Shown here one piece after another: positions 1 to 7,767 of a stretch of DNA of 64,000 bases (position 1 is its first letter; each line of letters starts with the position of its first letter). The notes under the pieces were generated by a model. The model ran no database searches. It saw only the letters and a list, made by a program, of their open reading frames with translations, and had not been told where the DNA came from. The stretch is taken from assembly GCA_934130285.1 (NCBI GenBank), contig CAKOXT010000004.1, forward strand, positions 1 to 64,000, given 5' to 3'. Source of the stretch: an uncultured Clostridia bacterium (GTDB lineage: Bacteria > Bacillota > Clostridia > TANB77 > CAG-508). The translations under genes were made by a program, and so were the position numbers.

Positions 1-423
1 AATCAACAACCAGCAAGTACATTGCCAGGAACAAATGACTGGGATGCAGATCCATTTGCAACACAAACAAACAATCAACCACCAGCAAGTACATTACCAG
101 GAACAAACGACTGGGATGCAGATCCATTTGCAACACAAACAAACAATCAACAACCAGCAAGTACATTGCCAGGAACAAACGATTGGGATGCAGATCCATT
201 TGCAACACCAACAAACAATCAACAACCAGCAAGCACGTTGCCAGGAACAAATGACTGGGATGCAGACCCATTTGCAACACCAACAAATAATCAACAACCA
301 GCAAGTACATTGCCAGGAACAAACGACTGGGATGCAGATCCATTTGCAACACAAACAAACAATCAACAACCAGCAAGTACATTACCAGGAACAAATGACT
401 GGGATGCAGATCCATTTGCAACA
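1..423 (+). repeat. 72-bp in-frame tandem repeat inside the MinD-like gene
   Basis: Units start at 22, 94, 166, 238, 310 and 382, each exactly 72 bp (24 codons), with the tail of an earlier unit at 1-21. The last unit is cut short at about 423. The core LPGTNDWDADPFAT is invariant while the linker varies (QTNNQQ, PTNNQQ, QTNNQP). Differences between units are mostly third-base changes, so the repeat is held at the protein level. The array probably extends beyond the left edge. Confidence 0.95.
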
Positions 424-1494
424 AATAATAATGATGGAATTACATTATCAAGTTCAGTAGTTGGTGCAGTAGCAAGTGCACAACCAGATACAAATAATGA
501 CTTCAATAATGCACAACCAGCACAAGAAGAAAAAGTAAGCTCATACACACCAGAACCTGAAAAAATAGAATCAATGCAAAAAATAGAAGAAAATAGATTA
601 TATTCAACAGGAAGTTTGAATTCAGTATTAACAAAAGATAAGAAAATAGTAGCTTTTGTTGGAGCAAGTAAGAATGGAACATCATTCTTAGTAAATAATC
701 TTGCATGTTTATTCTCATCAATAGGTGTAAAAACAGCAATATTAGATATGACTCAAAATAAAAATTCATATTATATTTATACTAATAATGATGAAAGACT
801 AAGAAATATTGCATATACATCAATAGAAAACTTAGAGAACGGAATAGCAGAAGGAATACAAGTAGACAGAAATTTAAATGTATATACAGCTATACCAAAC
901 GATGGAAAAGATTATTCAAACGCGGAATCAATTTTATCAACATTAGTACAAAATGAATCACTAGTGTTAATAGATTGTGATTTGAAAACAGATCTATCAT
1001 ATTTTGCAAATGCACAAGAAATATATATAATTCAATCAATGGACATACTAACAATTCAACCATTAACAGCATTTTTAAGAGAGCTAAAAACAAAAGGAAT
1101 ATTAGATCAAGAAAAATTAAGAATAGTAGTTAATAAAGAGTTAAAAGTTAAAAGCTTAACAAGCAAGGCAATTATAGGAGGAATGTCATTCTATAATGAT
1201 CCAGCAATGTCATATATGACAGAACTATTTAACAAAGATAAAATAAGAGCATGTTCAATTCCATTTGATGAAAATGTATATTCAAAATACCTAGAAGGAA
1301 TAGTAAATTGTCAAATATCAATAAATGGTTATAATAAGAACTTTATGAATTGTTTGAAAATGCTAGGAAATATGGTATATCCATTACTAAGTAAACAAAC
1401 ATATTCGTCAAGAAATTCAGCAGAAGCAAATTACGGAAATAATTTTTCAACAGAAATGAACAATACGCTAAATCAAATGAAAAATAAATATTAA
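1..1494 (+). CDS. MinD/ParA-like (TadZ-type) ATPase-fold protein with N-terminal tandem repeats, 5' end outside window
   Basis: The reading frame is open from base 1, so the true start lies upstream; the TTG at 22 is just a repeat-internal Leu codon. The N-terminus is a 24-residue tandem repeat of the form LPGTNDWDADPFAT followed by an N/Q-rich linker, then a low-complexity spacer. From about base 630 a Rossmann-type MinD/ParA domain follows (KKIVAFVGASKNGTSFLVNN, later LVLIDCDLK, then IPFDENV). The P-loop is degenerate: the usual GKT is NGT, so the catalytic lysine is missing, as in TadZ/CpaE-like pseudo-ATPases. The family assignment is by fold pattern. Its partner may be the membrane protein that starts 19 bases downstream. 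A localisation or scaffold role is inference. Confidence 0.6.
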   Translation, partial: NQQPASTLPGTNDWDADPFATQTNNQPPASTLPGTNDWDADPFATQTNNQQPASTLPGTNDWDADPFATPTNNQQPASTLPGTNDWDADPFATPTNNQQPASTLPGTNDWDADPFATQTNNQQPASTLPGTNDWDADPFATNNNDGITLSSSVVGAVASAQPDTNNDFNNAQPAQEEKVSSYTPEPEKIESMQKIEENRLYSTGSLNSVLTKDKKIVAFVGASKNGTSFLVNNLACLFSSIGVKTAILDMTQNKNSYYIYTNNDERLRNIAYTSIENLENGIAEGIQVDRNLNVYTAIPNDGKDYSNAESILSTLVQNESLVLIDCDLKTDLSYFANAQEIYIIQSMDILTIQPLTAFLRELKTKGILDQEKLRIVVNKELKVKSLTSKAIIGGMSFYNDPAMSYMTELFNKDKIRACSIPFDENVYSKYLEGIVNCQISINGYNKNFMNCLKMLGNMVYPLLSKQTYSSRNSAEANYGNNFSTEMNNTLNQMKNKY

Positions 1495-1512
1495 AAATAA
1501 GAGGTGAAAAAG

Positions 1513-2601
1513 GTGGCACTAATACCAATAGTTGTATTAATTGCAATTATAGCAGTTTTAATAGTTTACAATTTAAATATCAAAAAGAAGCTAACAACAT
1601 TTAATAATGTTTCATCAAAGATAAACAAATTAAATGCATTGCAAGACTTCATGAATATAACTGGTGAAGATATATCAGTAGACGAAAAGATAAAAAAAGT
1701 AAATAAAGTATTAATAGAAAAATTTGAAATTAAATACTCAACAATTGTAGTATTTAATGGAGCAGAATATGTATTAAAAGCTTCAAACACAGATGAAAAA
1801 TATTGGAAGAACTTAACTAACCTACATACAGAAGACGTATTTAAAGAAAGTATTAGTACCGCCACACCAAAATACATAACAATAGATTCAGAAGGAGAAA
1901 AACTACCATATCAAAAAATGGATTTCTCCAGAGCAAAATCAGCAATGTTTTTCCCATTATACATAGACAATGTATATATAGGATATTGGATTATAGAAAG
2001 CTCTGTAATCCATGCGTTTGATGACATAGACACAACACTTCTTGAAGTTATAAAAGATGATATAGTTTCTATATTAAAAACTGTATCATATCAAACAGCA
2101 ATGGAAAGTATAGTAAGAGTAGATCAATTTACAGGACTATACTCAGCAGAATATTTATATGGACAAGCAAAAGCCACAATAGATTCAGAAGCAACATCAA
2201 TAGTTGCAATGTTTAGAATAACAAATATAGAAGAGATAAATAAGAAATATTCAAGAGAAACTGGAAATAACGTAATAATTTCACTTTCAAACTGGGCTAA
2301 AACATGTATAGCATCTACAGATATATTTGTTAGATATATGGGACCAAAATTTGCAATAGTATATATAGGAAAAACAGAAGATGATGTAATTGATGGAATA
2401 AAATCATTAAAACAAGATTTAGAAGATACACAAGTAGAATATGTTAACCCAACTACACTTGAAAAATCTTTAGTAAGACCTATAGTAAACTTTGCAATAG
2501 GAAGATATTATAAGGGTACAGGAATAGAAAGTGTTACTAAAAAGCTAGAAGAATATTTAGATCAAGCTAATAAAGATGAGCATAATATTAATTTTATATA
2601 A
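1513..2601 (+). CDS. Membrane-anchored GAF protein with degenerate GGDEF domain
   Basis: An N-terminal hydrophobic helix (residues 1-21, ALIPIVVLIAIIAVLIV) is followed by a GAF-like sensor region (about 40-195) and a GGDEF-family domain (about 205-345). The catalytic signature reads YMGPKFAIVY where active diguanylate cyclases have Y-GGDEF-AI, so the metal- and GTP-binding acidic residues are lost and cyclase activity is unlikely. I start at the GTG at 1513 because GAGGTG lies six bases upstream; the GTG at 1504 has no such site. The gene follows the MinD-like gene by 19 bases and precedes ireB by 15, so the group is probably one operon. A signal-receiving or scaffold function is inferred. 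Confidence 0.68.
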   Translation: MALIPIVVLIAIIAVLIVYNLNIKKKLTTFNNVSSKINKLNALQDFMNITGEDISVDEKIKKVNKVLIEKFEIKYSTIVVFNGAEYVLKASNTDEKYWKNLTNLHTEDVFKESISTATPKYITIDSEGEKLPYQKMDFSRAKSAMFFPLYIDNVYIGYWIIESSVIHAFDDIDTTLLEVIKDDIVSILKTVSYQTAMESIVRVDQFTGLYSAEYLYGQAKATIDSEATSIVAMFRITNIEEINKKYSRETGNNVIISLSNWAKTCIASTDIFVRYMGPKFAIVYIGKTEDDVIDGIKSLKQDLEDTQVEYVNPTTLEKSLVRPIVNFAIGRYYKGTGIESVTKKLEEYLDQANKDEHNINFI

Positions 2602-2616
2602 AAAGGAGAGAAAAGT

Positions 2617-2874
2617 ATGGATTTTGATAAAACAATGAGTTTTAAAGTTGAAAAAGATTCAAGCTTAGAAACAAGAGAACTAATGAAAAAAGTATATGAG
2701 GCATTAGTTGAAAAGGGATATAACCCAATAAACCAAATAGTTGGATATATATTGTCAGGTGATCCAACATATATAACAAGCCATAATGATGCAAGAAATC
2801 TAATTCGCAAAGTAGAAAGAGATGAACTTTTAGAAAAAATGGTAAAAAATTATATAGGATTAGAAGATAAGTAA
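2617..2874 (+). CDS. ireB: IreB family regulatory phosphoprotein (UPF0297/YrzL)
   Basis: This 85-residue protein matches the IreB/YrzL family over its whole length, with FDKTMSF at the N-terminus, [20 protein letters not shown] in the middle and the conserved ending [13 protein letters not shown]. In enterococci IreB is phosphorylated near its N-terminal threonines by the PASTA kinase IreK and affects cell-wall stress and cephalosporin tolerance; a threonine is present at position 6 here. An AAGGAG site precedes the ATG. Its stop overlaps the ruvX start (TAATG), so the two are translationally coupled, in the gene order usual for Firmicutes. Confidence 0.93.
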   Translation: MDFDKTMSFKVEKDSSLETRELMKKVYEALVEKGYNPINQIVGYILSGDPTYITSHNDARNLIRKVERDELLEKMVKNYIGLEDK

Positions 2875-3290
2875 TGAGAACATTAGGAATTGATTATGGA
2901 GATAGTAGAGTAGGAATAGCTATTTCAGACGCATTAGGAATAACTGCACAAGGATTAGAGACAATACATCATAAAGGTAATGACAAAATAATCCTAAGAC
3001 GACTAGATGAAATAATGCAAGAATATGAAATAGATACAATAGTTGTAGGAAAACCATTAAATTTAAATGGTACAGCTGCAGAAAGAGTAGAAGTAACAAA
3101 TAAATTTATACACAAGTTGAAGTGTAAATATAACAAAATAAAAATAGATACAATGGATGAAAGATTAACAACCGTTGAAGCTCACAGAACGATGAATGAC
3201 TTAAATATAAATCCACGCAAAAAAAAGAATTTAGTGGATACAATTTCAGCAGTATACATTTTGGAAATGTATATGAATAGAAATAAATAG
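2874..3290 (+). CDS. ruvX: RuvX/YqgF RNase H-like nuclease
   Basis: The 138-residue protein has the YqgF fold: LGIDYGDSRVGIAISD at the N-terminus carries the first catalytic Asp, IVVGKPLNLNG is the central strand, and DERLTTVEA supplies the second acidic motif. The family is known both as a putative Holliday junction resolvase and as a nuclease in 16S rRNA 5' end maturation. The start ATG overlaps the ireB stop by one base and the length is normal. DUF1292 follows after 47 bases, completing the conserved ireB-ruvX-yrzB cluster. Confidence 0.93.
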   Translation: MRTLGIDYGDSRVGIAISDALGITAQGLETIHHKGNDKIILRRLDEIMQEYEIDTIVVGKPLNLNGTAAERVEVTNKFIHKLKCKYNKIKIDTMDERLTTVEAHRTMNDLNINPRKKKNLVDTISAVYILEMYMNRNK

Positions 3291-3337
3291 TTTTTAATAT
3301 TGTTTTACAATTTATATAAATTGAAAGGAGAAAAATT

Positions 3338-3670
3338 ATGAATAATGATGAAACAAAAAATCCAGAAATGGAAGAAGAACTAGACAACATAATTATATTA
3401 AATGACGAAGACGGAAAAGAAGTTCAATTCGAATTCTTAGATTTAATAGAATATGATGAAGAAGAATATGTTGTATTATTACCAGTAGAGGAAGCTTCAG
3501 AAGACGAAATTGGAGAAGTAGTAATACTTAAAGTTGAACCAACAGAATCAGAAGAAGAAGAGTCTTATGTTGGCGTTGAAGATGAAGAAATTTTAAACAA
3601 TGTTTTTGAAATATTCAAAGAGAAATTCAAAGATGAATTTAATTACGTTGATGGCGAAGACAACAAATAA
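3338..3670 (+). CDS. DUF1292 (YrzB-like) acidic protein
   Basis: A 110-residue, strongly acidic protein with the DUF1292 core IILNDEDGKEVQFEFLDLIEYDEEEYVVLLP, here spread over residues 18-50. An AAAGGAG site lies seven bases before the ATG. The position after ireB-ruvX is the standard one for this family. The biochemical role is unknown. The Glu/Asp-rich middle (about residues 55-80) is longer than in the shortest members. Confidence 0.88.
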   Translation: MNNDETKNPEMEEELDNIIILNDEDGKEVQFEFLDLIEYDEEEYVVLLPVEEASEDEIGEVVILKVEPTESEEEESYVGVEDEEILNNVFEIFKEKFKDEFNYVDGEDNK

Positions 3671-3710
3671 TAAGCTCTATCTTGGATAACTAATTGAAAA
3701 GTTAGTAATA

Positions 3711-3747
3711 AAATGAGAGAGCATATTGTTTCTCTCATTTTTATTTT
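3711..3747 (+). terminator. Rho-independent terminator of the ireB operon
   Basis: AAATGAGAGA (3711-3720) pairs with TCTCTCATTT (3731-3740) and is followed by TTATTTTA. It sits 40 bases after the DUF1292 stop and shows that the long open frame beginning at 3713 does not start there. Confidence 0.85.
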
Positions 3748-3790
3748 ACATACCAATGAGCACACTCATTCACAAGGAGGAAAAAAAGAA

Positions 3791-4243
3791 ATGGTAGGAA
3801 TGTTAAGTTACTTAATATCATTTTTAGGAATATTATTTTGGGGATTTAGATTGGTAGTTGTTTTCTGTGCAACAATGGAAATTGATTTTGCAGTACAACC
3901 AATAAATTTAAATCTAGAAATAGGATTATTATTCCTATCAATACCATGCTTTGCATTAGTATTAAAAAGACATTTAGGAGGAGCTTTTGCATACTTCATA
4001 CTATTCACAGCATATTTTGGAAATGATTTATACCACTGCTTGACAAATAATCTTGGAAATGTTCAAACAATAATGATAGATGCTTTAGGTGTTATTTTAC
4101 CATTAATAACATTAATAGATATTGCAGTTAACAAGGATAGAATGGGAACATCTGAAGACAAGAAAACAGTATGGTTTTATGGAAATAAAGAATATGATAG
4201 ACAACTTGATGAAAGAGCAGATAAAAACAATTATAGAACATAA
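3791..4243 (+). CDS. Small four-helix membrane protein of unknown family
   Basis: The start at 3791 is set by AAGGAGG about eight bases upstream; the same frame is open from 3713 but that part is the preceding terminator hairpin. The 150-residue product has about four hydrophobic segments (residues 5-25, 38-56, 62-78 and 92-112) and a charged cytosolic tail that ends YGNKEYDRQLDERADKNN. I do not recognise the family. Codon use matches the AT-rich host. It is a single-gene unit between two terminators. Confidence 0.7.
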   Translation: MVGMLSYLISFLGILFWGFRLVVVFCATMEIDFAVQPINLNLEIGLLFLSIPCFALVLKRHLGGAFAYFILFTAYFGNDLYHCLTNNLGNVQTIMIDALGVILPLITLIDIAVNKDRMGTSEDKKTVWFYGNKEYDRQLDERADKNNYRT

Positions 4244-4254
4244 AATTAAAGAAA

Positions 4255-4293
4255 AGAGCCTATTAGGGATTTCTCCCTAGTAGGCTTTTTTTC
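4255..4293 (+). terminator. Strong rho-independent terminator
   Basis: AGCCTATTAGGGA pairs with TCCCTAGTAGGCT around the loop TTTC and is followed by seven T residues. It closes the 3791-4243 unit. Confidence 0.92.
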
Positions 4294-4368
4294 TCGAAAG
4301 ATACACAATTACTGATAACTTATAGCCACCCCTCAATTGGCAATAAGTAATTCATAAATGAAGACCAA

Positions 4369-4713
4369 TTATTTTGAAACGTCAGATACACCATCCTCAA
4401 CAGCCTGATTACAAAAATTCATAATAAAGCTCCAGACAATGTTGCAAGGACGACGCAACTTCAAAATCTGCTGTTCAGCAGAATCTTCAGTAGTGTACAA
4501 AATGAACGGTACATCCTGAGTGCTGATGATATCATCATTAATAGTAACTGTAGTAATGATTGGAAGCAAATCCAATAACTTCAGTGCATTGAAATTGCAA
4601 TCCTGAAACCAACTAGCTACGTGAGACATCTCATCAATGAGCAAATCCCGTTTGATAACACCATTGTAAGTCTTTTTCCCAGTAACATAGATAAGATCAA
4701 TATCTTTCTTCAT
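4369..4713 (-). CDS. Orphan 114-residue protein, unknown function
   Basis: Read on the minus strand from the ATG at 4713, with AGGAGGT just upstream, it begins MKKDIDLIYVTGKKTYNGVI. The protein looks soluble, mixed alpha/beta, with three cysteines and no recognisable motif. It is visibly richer in G+C than adjacent genes and uses codons such as CTG, GCA and ACC that they avoid. It stands alone with a TATAAT box (preceded by TGTGG) near 4785-4796 on its own strand. It belongs to the scattered orphan set described in the findings. Confidence 0.65.
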   Translation of the reverse strand: MKKDIDLIYVTGKKTYNGVIKRDLLIDEMSHVASWFQDCNFNALKLLDLLPIITTVTINDDIISTQDVPFILYTTEDSAEQQILKLRRPCNIVWSFIMNFCNQAVEDGVSDVSK

Positions 4714-4962
4714 AACTATACCTCCTATTTATTGAAAAAAACACTGGGTAACGTTACATAACCATAAAGGTTATAAGTAAAAACAAAACTATTATACCAC
4801 AAAAACAGCCTAATATCCAGTAAAATAAAGAATAGAAAGTTTTATAATTTAAAATAAAAATTCAAAGAAAATATTTAATCAAAAAAAACAATCTAAAAAA
4901 AGAAATAATGAAAGATATATGATATAATACCAAAAGTATAAAAATGAAAAGGAATAAATAAA

Positions 4963-5568
4963 ATGAAAAAAGTATTATTTGCAACAGGAAATCCAAGCAA
5001 AGCTAAAAGATTTTCAAAAGGACTTCTAGATAAAGGAATAGAGGTAATTACATTAAAAGATATAGAAAAAGACATAGAAATTAATGAAGATGGAAAAAAC
5101 GCAATAGAAAATGCAATAATAAAAGCAAAAGCATATGCAGAAGTAGTAGATATGCCAGTATTTGCAATGGATGATAATTTGTACTTAGAAAATGTACCAG
5201 AAGAAAAACAACCAGGAGTATTTGTAAGAAGAGTAAATGGAAAGAGATTAACTGATGAAGAAATGCTACAACACTATACTGGACTTGTAAAAGAATATGG
5301 AAAAGAAGGAAAGATAGACTGCAAATGGGTTTATGGAATGGCCGTAATAAATGAGAAAAAAGAAATAAGTACATATACATGGGAAAAAGGAGGATTTTAT
5401 TTTGTAGAAAAAATATCAGATAAAATCAGAGCAGGATACCCATTAGATTCTATATCTATAAACAAAAAATTAAATAAGTACTTCACAGATATAACACCAG
5501 AAGATAAAAAAATGTTATCAGAAGATGAAAGTGACGTTGTTGAATTTATAGCTAATAGCGTTTTATAA
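4963..5568 (+). CDS. HAM1/RdgB-like purine NTP pyrophosphatase, divergent
   Basis: The N-terminus MKKVLFATGNPSKAKRFSKG is the ITPase/HAM1 nucleotide-binding signature and FAMDDNLYLENV matches the usual S-DDSGL-V-AL segment, with N in place of SG. Family enzymes hydrolyse dITP, XTP and related damaged nucleotides to monophosphates. At 201 residues the length is normal, but the conserved C-terminal SHR motif is absent, so the substrate may differ. A TATAAT box lies near 4920. The gene lies 12 bases before a deoxyribosyltransferase-like gene. A more canonical second HAM1 protein is at 15486. Confidence 0.68.
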   Translation: MKKVLFATGNPSKAKRFSKGLLDKGIEVITLKDIEKDIEINEDGKNAIENAIIKAKAYAEVVDMPVFAMDDNLYLENVPEEKQPGVFVRRVNGKRLTDEEMLQHYTGLVKEYGKEGKIDCKWVYGMAVINEKKEISTYTWEKGGFYFVEKISDKIRAGYPLDSISINKKLNKYFTDITPEDKKMLSEDESDVVEFIANSVL

Positions 5569-5580
5569 AAGGAGAAAAAT

Positions 5581-6015
5581 ATGAATAAATATGATTTTTT
5601 TATTGCTGGAAGAGCAAGAAATAAAGAAAATATATTAAGAATATGTGATTTGTTTGATAAATATAACATATCATATTATTGCTTTTTGAAAAATGAGAAA
5701 GATTGGGGATATGGAAATAGTAGCCAAACTCCAGAAGAAAGACAGAAAGAATTTGAATCACTTGATCTAAAAAGTGATGTCGTATTAAAACTTTTTGAAA
5801 CAGACATGGAAGGTGAAAGAAATTCAGAAAATTTATTGTTAGTATTGCCAGCAGGAAAAGCGGGACACATGGAAGCAGGTATAGCATATGGACTTGGAAA
5901 AAAATGCTATGCAATTGGTGAGTATGAAGCAACAGATACACTATATAATATATTTGAAAAAATTTTTAAGGATGAAAAAGAACTAGAAGAATTTTTATCA
6001 GAAAAAAACAAATAA
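5581..6015 (+). CDS. Nucleoside 2-deoxyribosyltransferase-like protein
   Basis: The 144-residue product starts with the strand MNKYDFFIAGRARN and contains LLLVLPAGKAGHMEAGIAYGLGKKCYAIG (residues 84-112 in part), the pattern of the deoxyribosyltransferase/DUF4406 fold in which the Glu of the H-x-E-G-AYG region is catalytic. AAAGGAG precedes the ATG. It lies 12 bases behind the HAM1-like gene, so both probably process abnormal nucleotides. The exact substrate is not visible from sequence. Confidence 0.65.
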   Translation: MNKYDFFIAGRARNKENILRICDLFDKYNISYYCFLKNEKDWGYGNSSQTPEERQKEFESLDLKSDVVLKLFETDMEGERNSENLLLVLPAGKAGHMEAGIAYGLGKKCYAIGEYEATDTLYNIFEKIFKDEKELEEFLSEKNK

Positions 6016-6017
6016 AC

Positions 6018-6056
6018 TAATAAAATCCTTATATGTTATTTTATAAGGATTTTTTG
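6018..6056 (+). terminator. Rho-independent terminator
   Basis: AAAATCCTTATA pairs with TATAAGGATTTT and is followed by TTGTG; it closes the two-gene nucleotide unit. Confidence 0.88.
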
Positions 6057-6078
6057 TGCAAAATAATAAGGAGGAAAT

Positions 6079-7029
6079 ATGTTATTATCAGTTTTTTTAA
6101 TCATAATAGGATTTATATTTTTAATTGCAAGTGCAGATTTATTAGTAGATGGTTCAAGTGGAATTGCCAAAAAATTTCATATACCAGAAATAATAATAGG
6201 ACTTACAATTGTATCAATAGGAACATCAATGCCAGAACTATTTGTTAGTATTACATCAGCATTAGAAGGACATTCAGATATGTCACTTGGAAATATAATA
6301 GGTAGTAATTTAAGTAATCTATTGCTAATTTTAGGATTATCAGCAATAATAAAGCCTGTTGTATTTCAAAAAGAAACAAGACTTTATGAAATACCAATGT
6401 GTTTATTTTTTACAATAACACTTATGATATTCTGCAATACAAATGATGGAATATCAAGAATAGAAGGAGTAGTGTTACTATTATTATTTTGTGTATTTCT
6501 TGGATATACAATATTCATGGGAATAAAGGAAAGTAAAACAAATTTAGAAAAAGATGACGCAAAAGAAGAAAAAAATAACAGTATTGTAAAAAATATAATT
6601 TTAGTAATATTAGGAGTTATAGGACTAAAAGTTGGTGGAGATTTAACAGTAGATAATGCAGTTAATGTTGCAAACTACTTCAACATTAGTGAAAAAATTA
6701 TTAGTTTAACAATTCTAGCAGTAGGAACAAGCCTACCAGAATTGGTAACAAGTGTTACAGCAGCTATAAAAGGAAACAGCGACATAGCTATAGGAAATAT
6801 AATTGGATCAAATATATTTAATATATTATTAATCCTAGGAGTAGCATCAATAATAAAACCAATTACATACAATTTCACATACAATTTTGATATAAGCATA
6901 TTAATAGTAGCTACAGTAATATTAGCATTATTTCCATTTATACCGCCAAAAGATAAGATGAGTAGAGCAAACGGAATTATATATTTTTTGATGTACATAG
7001 CATATTTAGCAATATTAATATTAAAATAA
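6079..7029 (+). CDS. CaCA-family sodium/calcium exchanger (YrbG-like)
   Basis: This 316-residue protein has ten or so hydrophobic helices and the two inverted alpha repeats of cation/Ca2+ exchangers: GTSMPELFVS with GNIIGSNLSN in the first half, and GTSLPELVTS with GNIIGSNIFN in the second. The paired glutamates and asparagines bind the ions. A short charged cytosolic loop (about residues 150-170, KTNLEKDDAKEEKNN) separates the halves. Length and topology are normal for YrbG. GGAGG lies just before the ATG. It is a monocistronic unit. Confidence 0.93.
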   Translation: MLLSVFLIIIGFIFLIASADLLVDGSSGIAKKFHIPEIIIGLTIVSIGTSMPELFVSITSALEGHSDMSLGNIIGSNLSNLLLILGLSAIIKPVVFQKETRLYEIPMCLFFTITLMIFCNTNDGISRIEGVVLLLLFCVFLGYTIFMGIKESKTNLEKDDAKEEKNNSIVKNIILVILGVIGLKVGGDLTVDNAVNVANYFNISEKIISLTILAVGTSLPELVTSVTAAIKGNSDIAIGNIIGSNIFNILLILGVASIIKPITYNFTYNFDISILIVATVILALFPFIPPKDKMSRANGIIYFLMYIAYLAILILK

Positions 7030-7037
7030 AAGCAAAC

Positions 7038-7070
7038 AGAGCAAGTGATTAATACAATCACTTGCTTTTA
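7038..7070 (+). terminator. Rho-independent terminator of the exchanger gene
   Basis: GCAAGTGATT (7041-7050) pairs with AATCACTTGC (7056-7065), followed by TTTTATG. Confidence 0.88.
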
Positions 7071-7129
7071 TGTTAACTTTTGTGATAAAATATAAAATGT
7101 ATTAAAATAATAGAGTGGAAGTGAAATCA

Positions 7130-7207
7130 ATGAGCAATGAAAATAATATGAATATCAATTGGTATAAACCAACTTATGGAAAACTTACTATGAAGTCTTA
7201 TAAATAA
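7130..7207 (+). pseudogene. 25-residue ORF, possible older remnant of the rbgA 5' end
   Basis: ATG at 7130 opens a 25-codon frame containing NINWYKPTYGKL, close to NINWYPGHMAKT at the RbgA N-terminus. The leader GGAAGTGAAATCAATG resembles GGAAGTGATTAAAATG before rbgA. The similarity is short and the middle part is missing, so this may be chance or a decayed copy. See the duplicated rbgA 5' end at 7522-7621. Confidence 0.25.
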
Positions 7208-7298
7208 AGGCTTTTAGTCTTATTCAATTTTACAGTTTATAACTGGAAAATGATAGTTATTTTAAATAAAATAGTAATTTGTAGGGAGGATTAAATAA

Positions 7299-7502
7299 AT
7301 GAACAAAGAACAAAAAGACAAGAAAGAAAAGATAGACTTTATATGCTTTCTGGTTGCTTCAATAATTTTTTATATTGTATCTATCATAAACTTTATTGAT
7401 AAAAATACTAGTACAGGAGTAGTGTTTTTATGTCTAGGATTAGCATCCTTATGCTTATCATCTACTCATAGAAATAACGATAAAAACAATAAAAAATCAT
7501 AA
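7299..7502 (+). CDS. Small two-helix membrane protein
   Basis: A 67-residue protein with a charged N-terminus (MNKEQKDKKEKID), two hydrophobic helices (about residues 15-33 and 39-56) and a basic, Asn-rich tail. GGGAGG lies nine bases before the ATG. Codon use is host-like. No family is recognised. It lies between the exchanger and the rbgA duplication and may have arrived with that rearrangement, but nothing proves this. Confidence 0.55.
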   Translation: MNKEQKDKKEKIDFICFLVASIIFYIVSIINFIDKNTSTGVVFLCLGLASLCLSSTHRNNDKNNKKS

Positions 7503-7521
7503 AATTACAAGTTGTAAAAAT

Positions 7522-7621
7522 GAAGTGATTAAAATGGATATGTATCAAAAAAGAGAAATGAGAAAGAATAAAAAAATGAATGAAGATAAAAAAGTTTACC
7601 ATCAACGAGTATCAACTGGTA
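7522..7621 (+). repeat. Upstream copy of duplicated rbgA 5' end
   Basis: These 100 bases match 8774-8874 with only three differences: one A missing from an A-run near 7592 and two substitutions further on. The copy includes the ribosome site, the ATG and about 28 codons of rbgA. The lost A shifts the frame. The 1.25 kb between the two copies holds rhuM. Confidence 0.95.
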
Positions 7622-7650
7622 AGTGGGAAGTTATGAAAAAACACTATTAA
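7534..7650 (+). pseudogene. Truncated, frameshifted rbgA 5' fragment
   Basis: The fragment starts MDMYQKREMRKNKKMNEDKK exactly like RbgA, then leaves the RbgA frame because one A of the A-run is missing, and stops at 7648 after 38 codons. No other part of rbgA follows. It is either debris of an insertion or a translated leader peptide; the first is more likely. Confidence 0.75.
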
Positions 7651-7690
7651 ACCCCTGAAAATAAAGAAAAAAATAAAATTTCTTTTTACA

Positions 7691-7725
7691 TTTTAAGCAT
7701 ATTTTTTCCTGAAAAATGCTTAAAA
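7691..7725. other. Inverted repeat before rhuM
   Basis: TTTTAAGCAT (7691-7700) pairs with ATGCTTAAAA (7716-7725) around a loop of T and A runs. There is no clean T tract on either side, so it may be a weak terminator or a protein site. It lies 43 bases before the rhuM start. Confidence 0.4.
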
Positions 7726-7767
7726 AATTAATGAGCAGGAGTTATGAAAAACTAAAGGAGAGAATTG

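Noticed and set aside
1..423. Regular repeats resembling a CRISPR array
   Set aside because: The unit is 72 bp, in frame, and encodes a conserved peptide with third-base variation; there are no unique spacers between identical repeats.
94..460. Cys/Trp-rich reading frames on the opposite strand and in another frame of the repeat
   Set aside because: They are only alternative readings of the 72-bp repeat, with no ribosome site.
3713..3790. N-terminal extension of the 3791 membrane protein
   Set aside because: This part is the terminator hairpin of the previous operon, and AAGGAGG marks ATG 3791 as the start.
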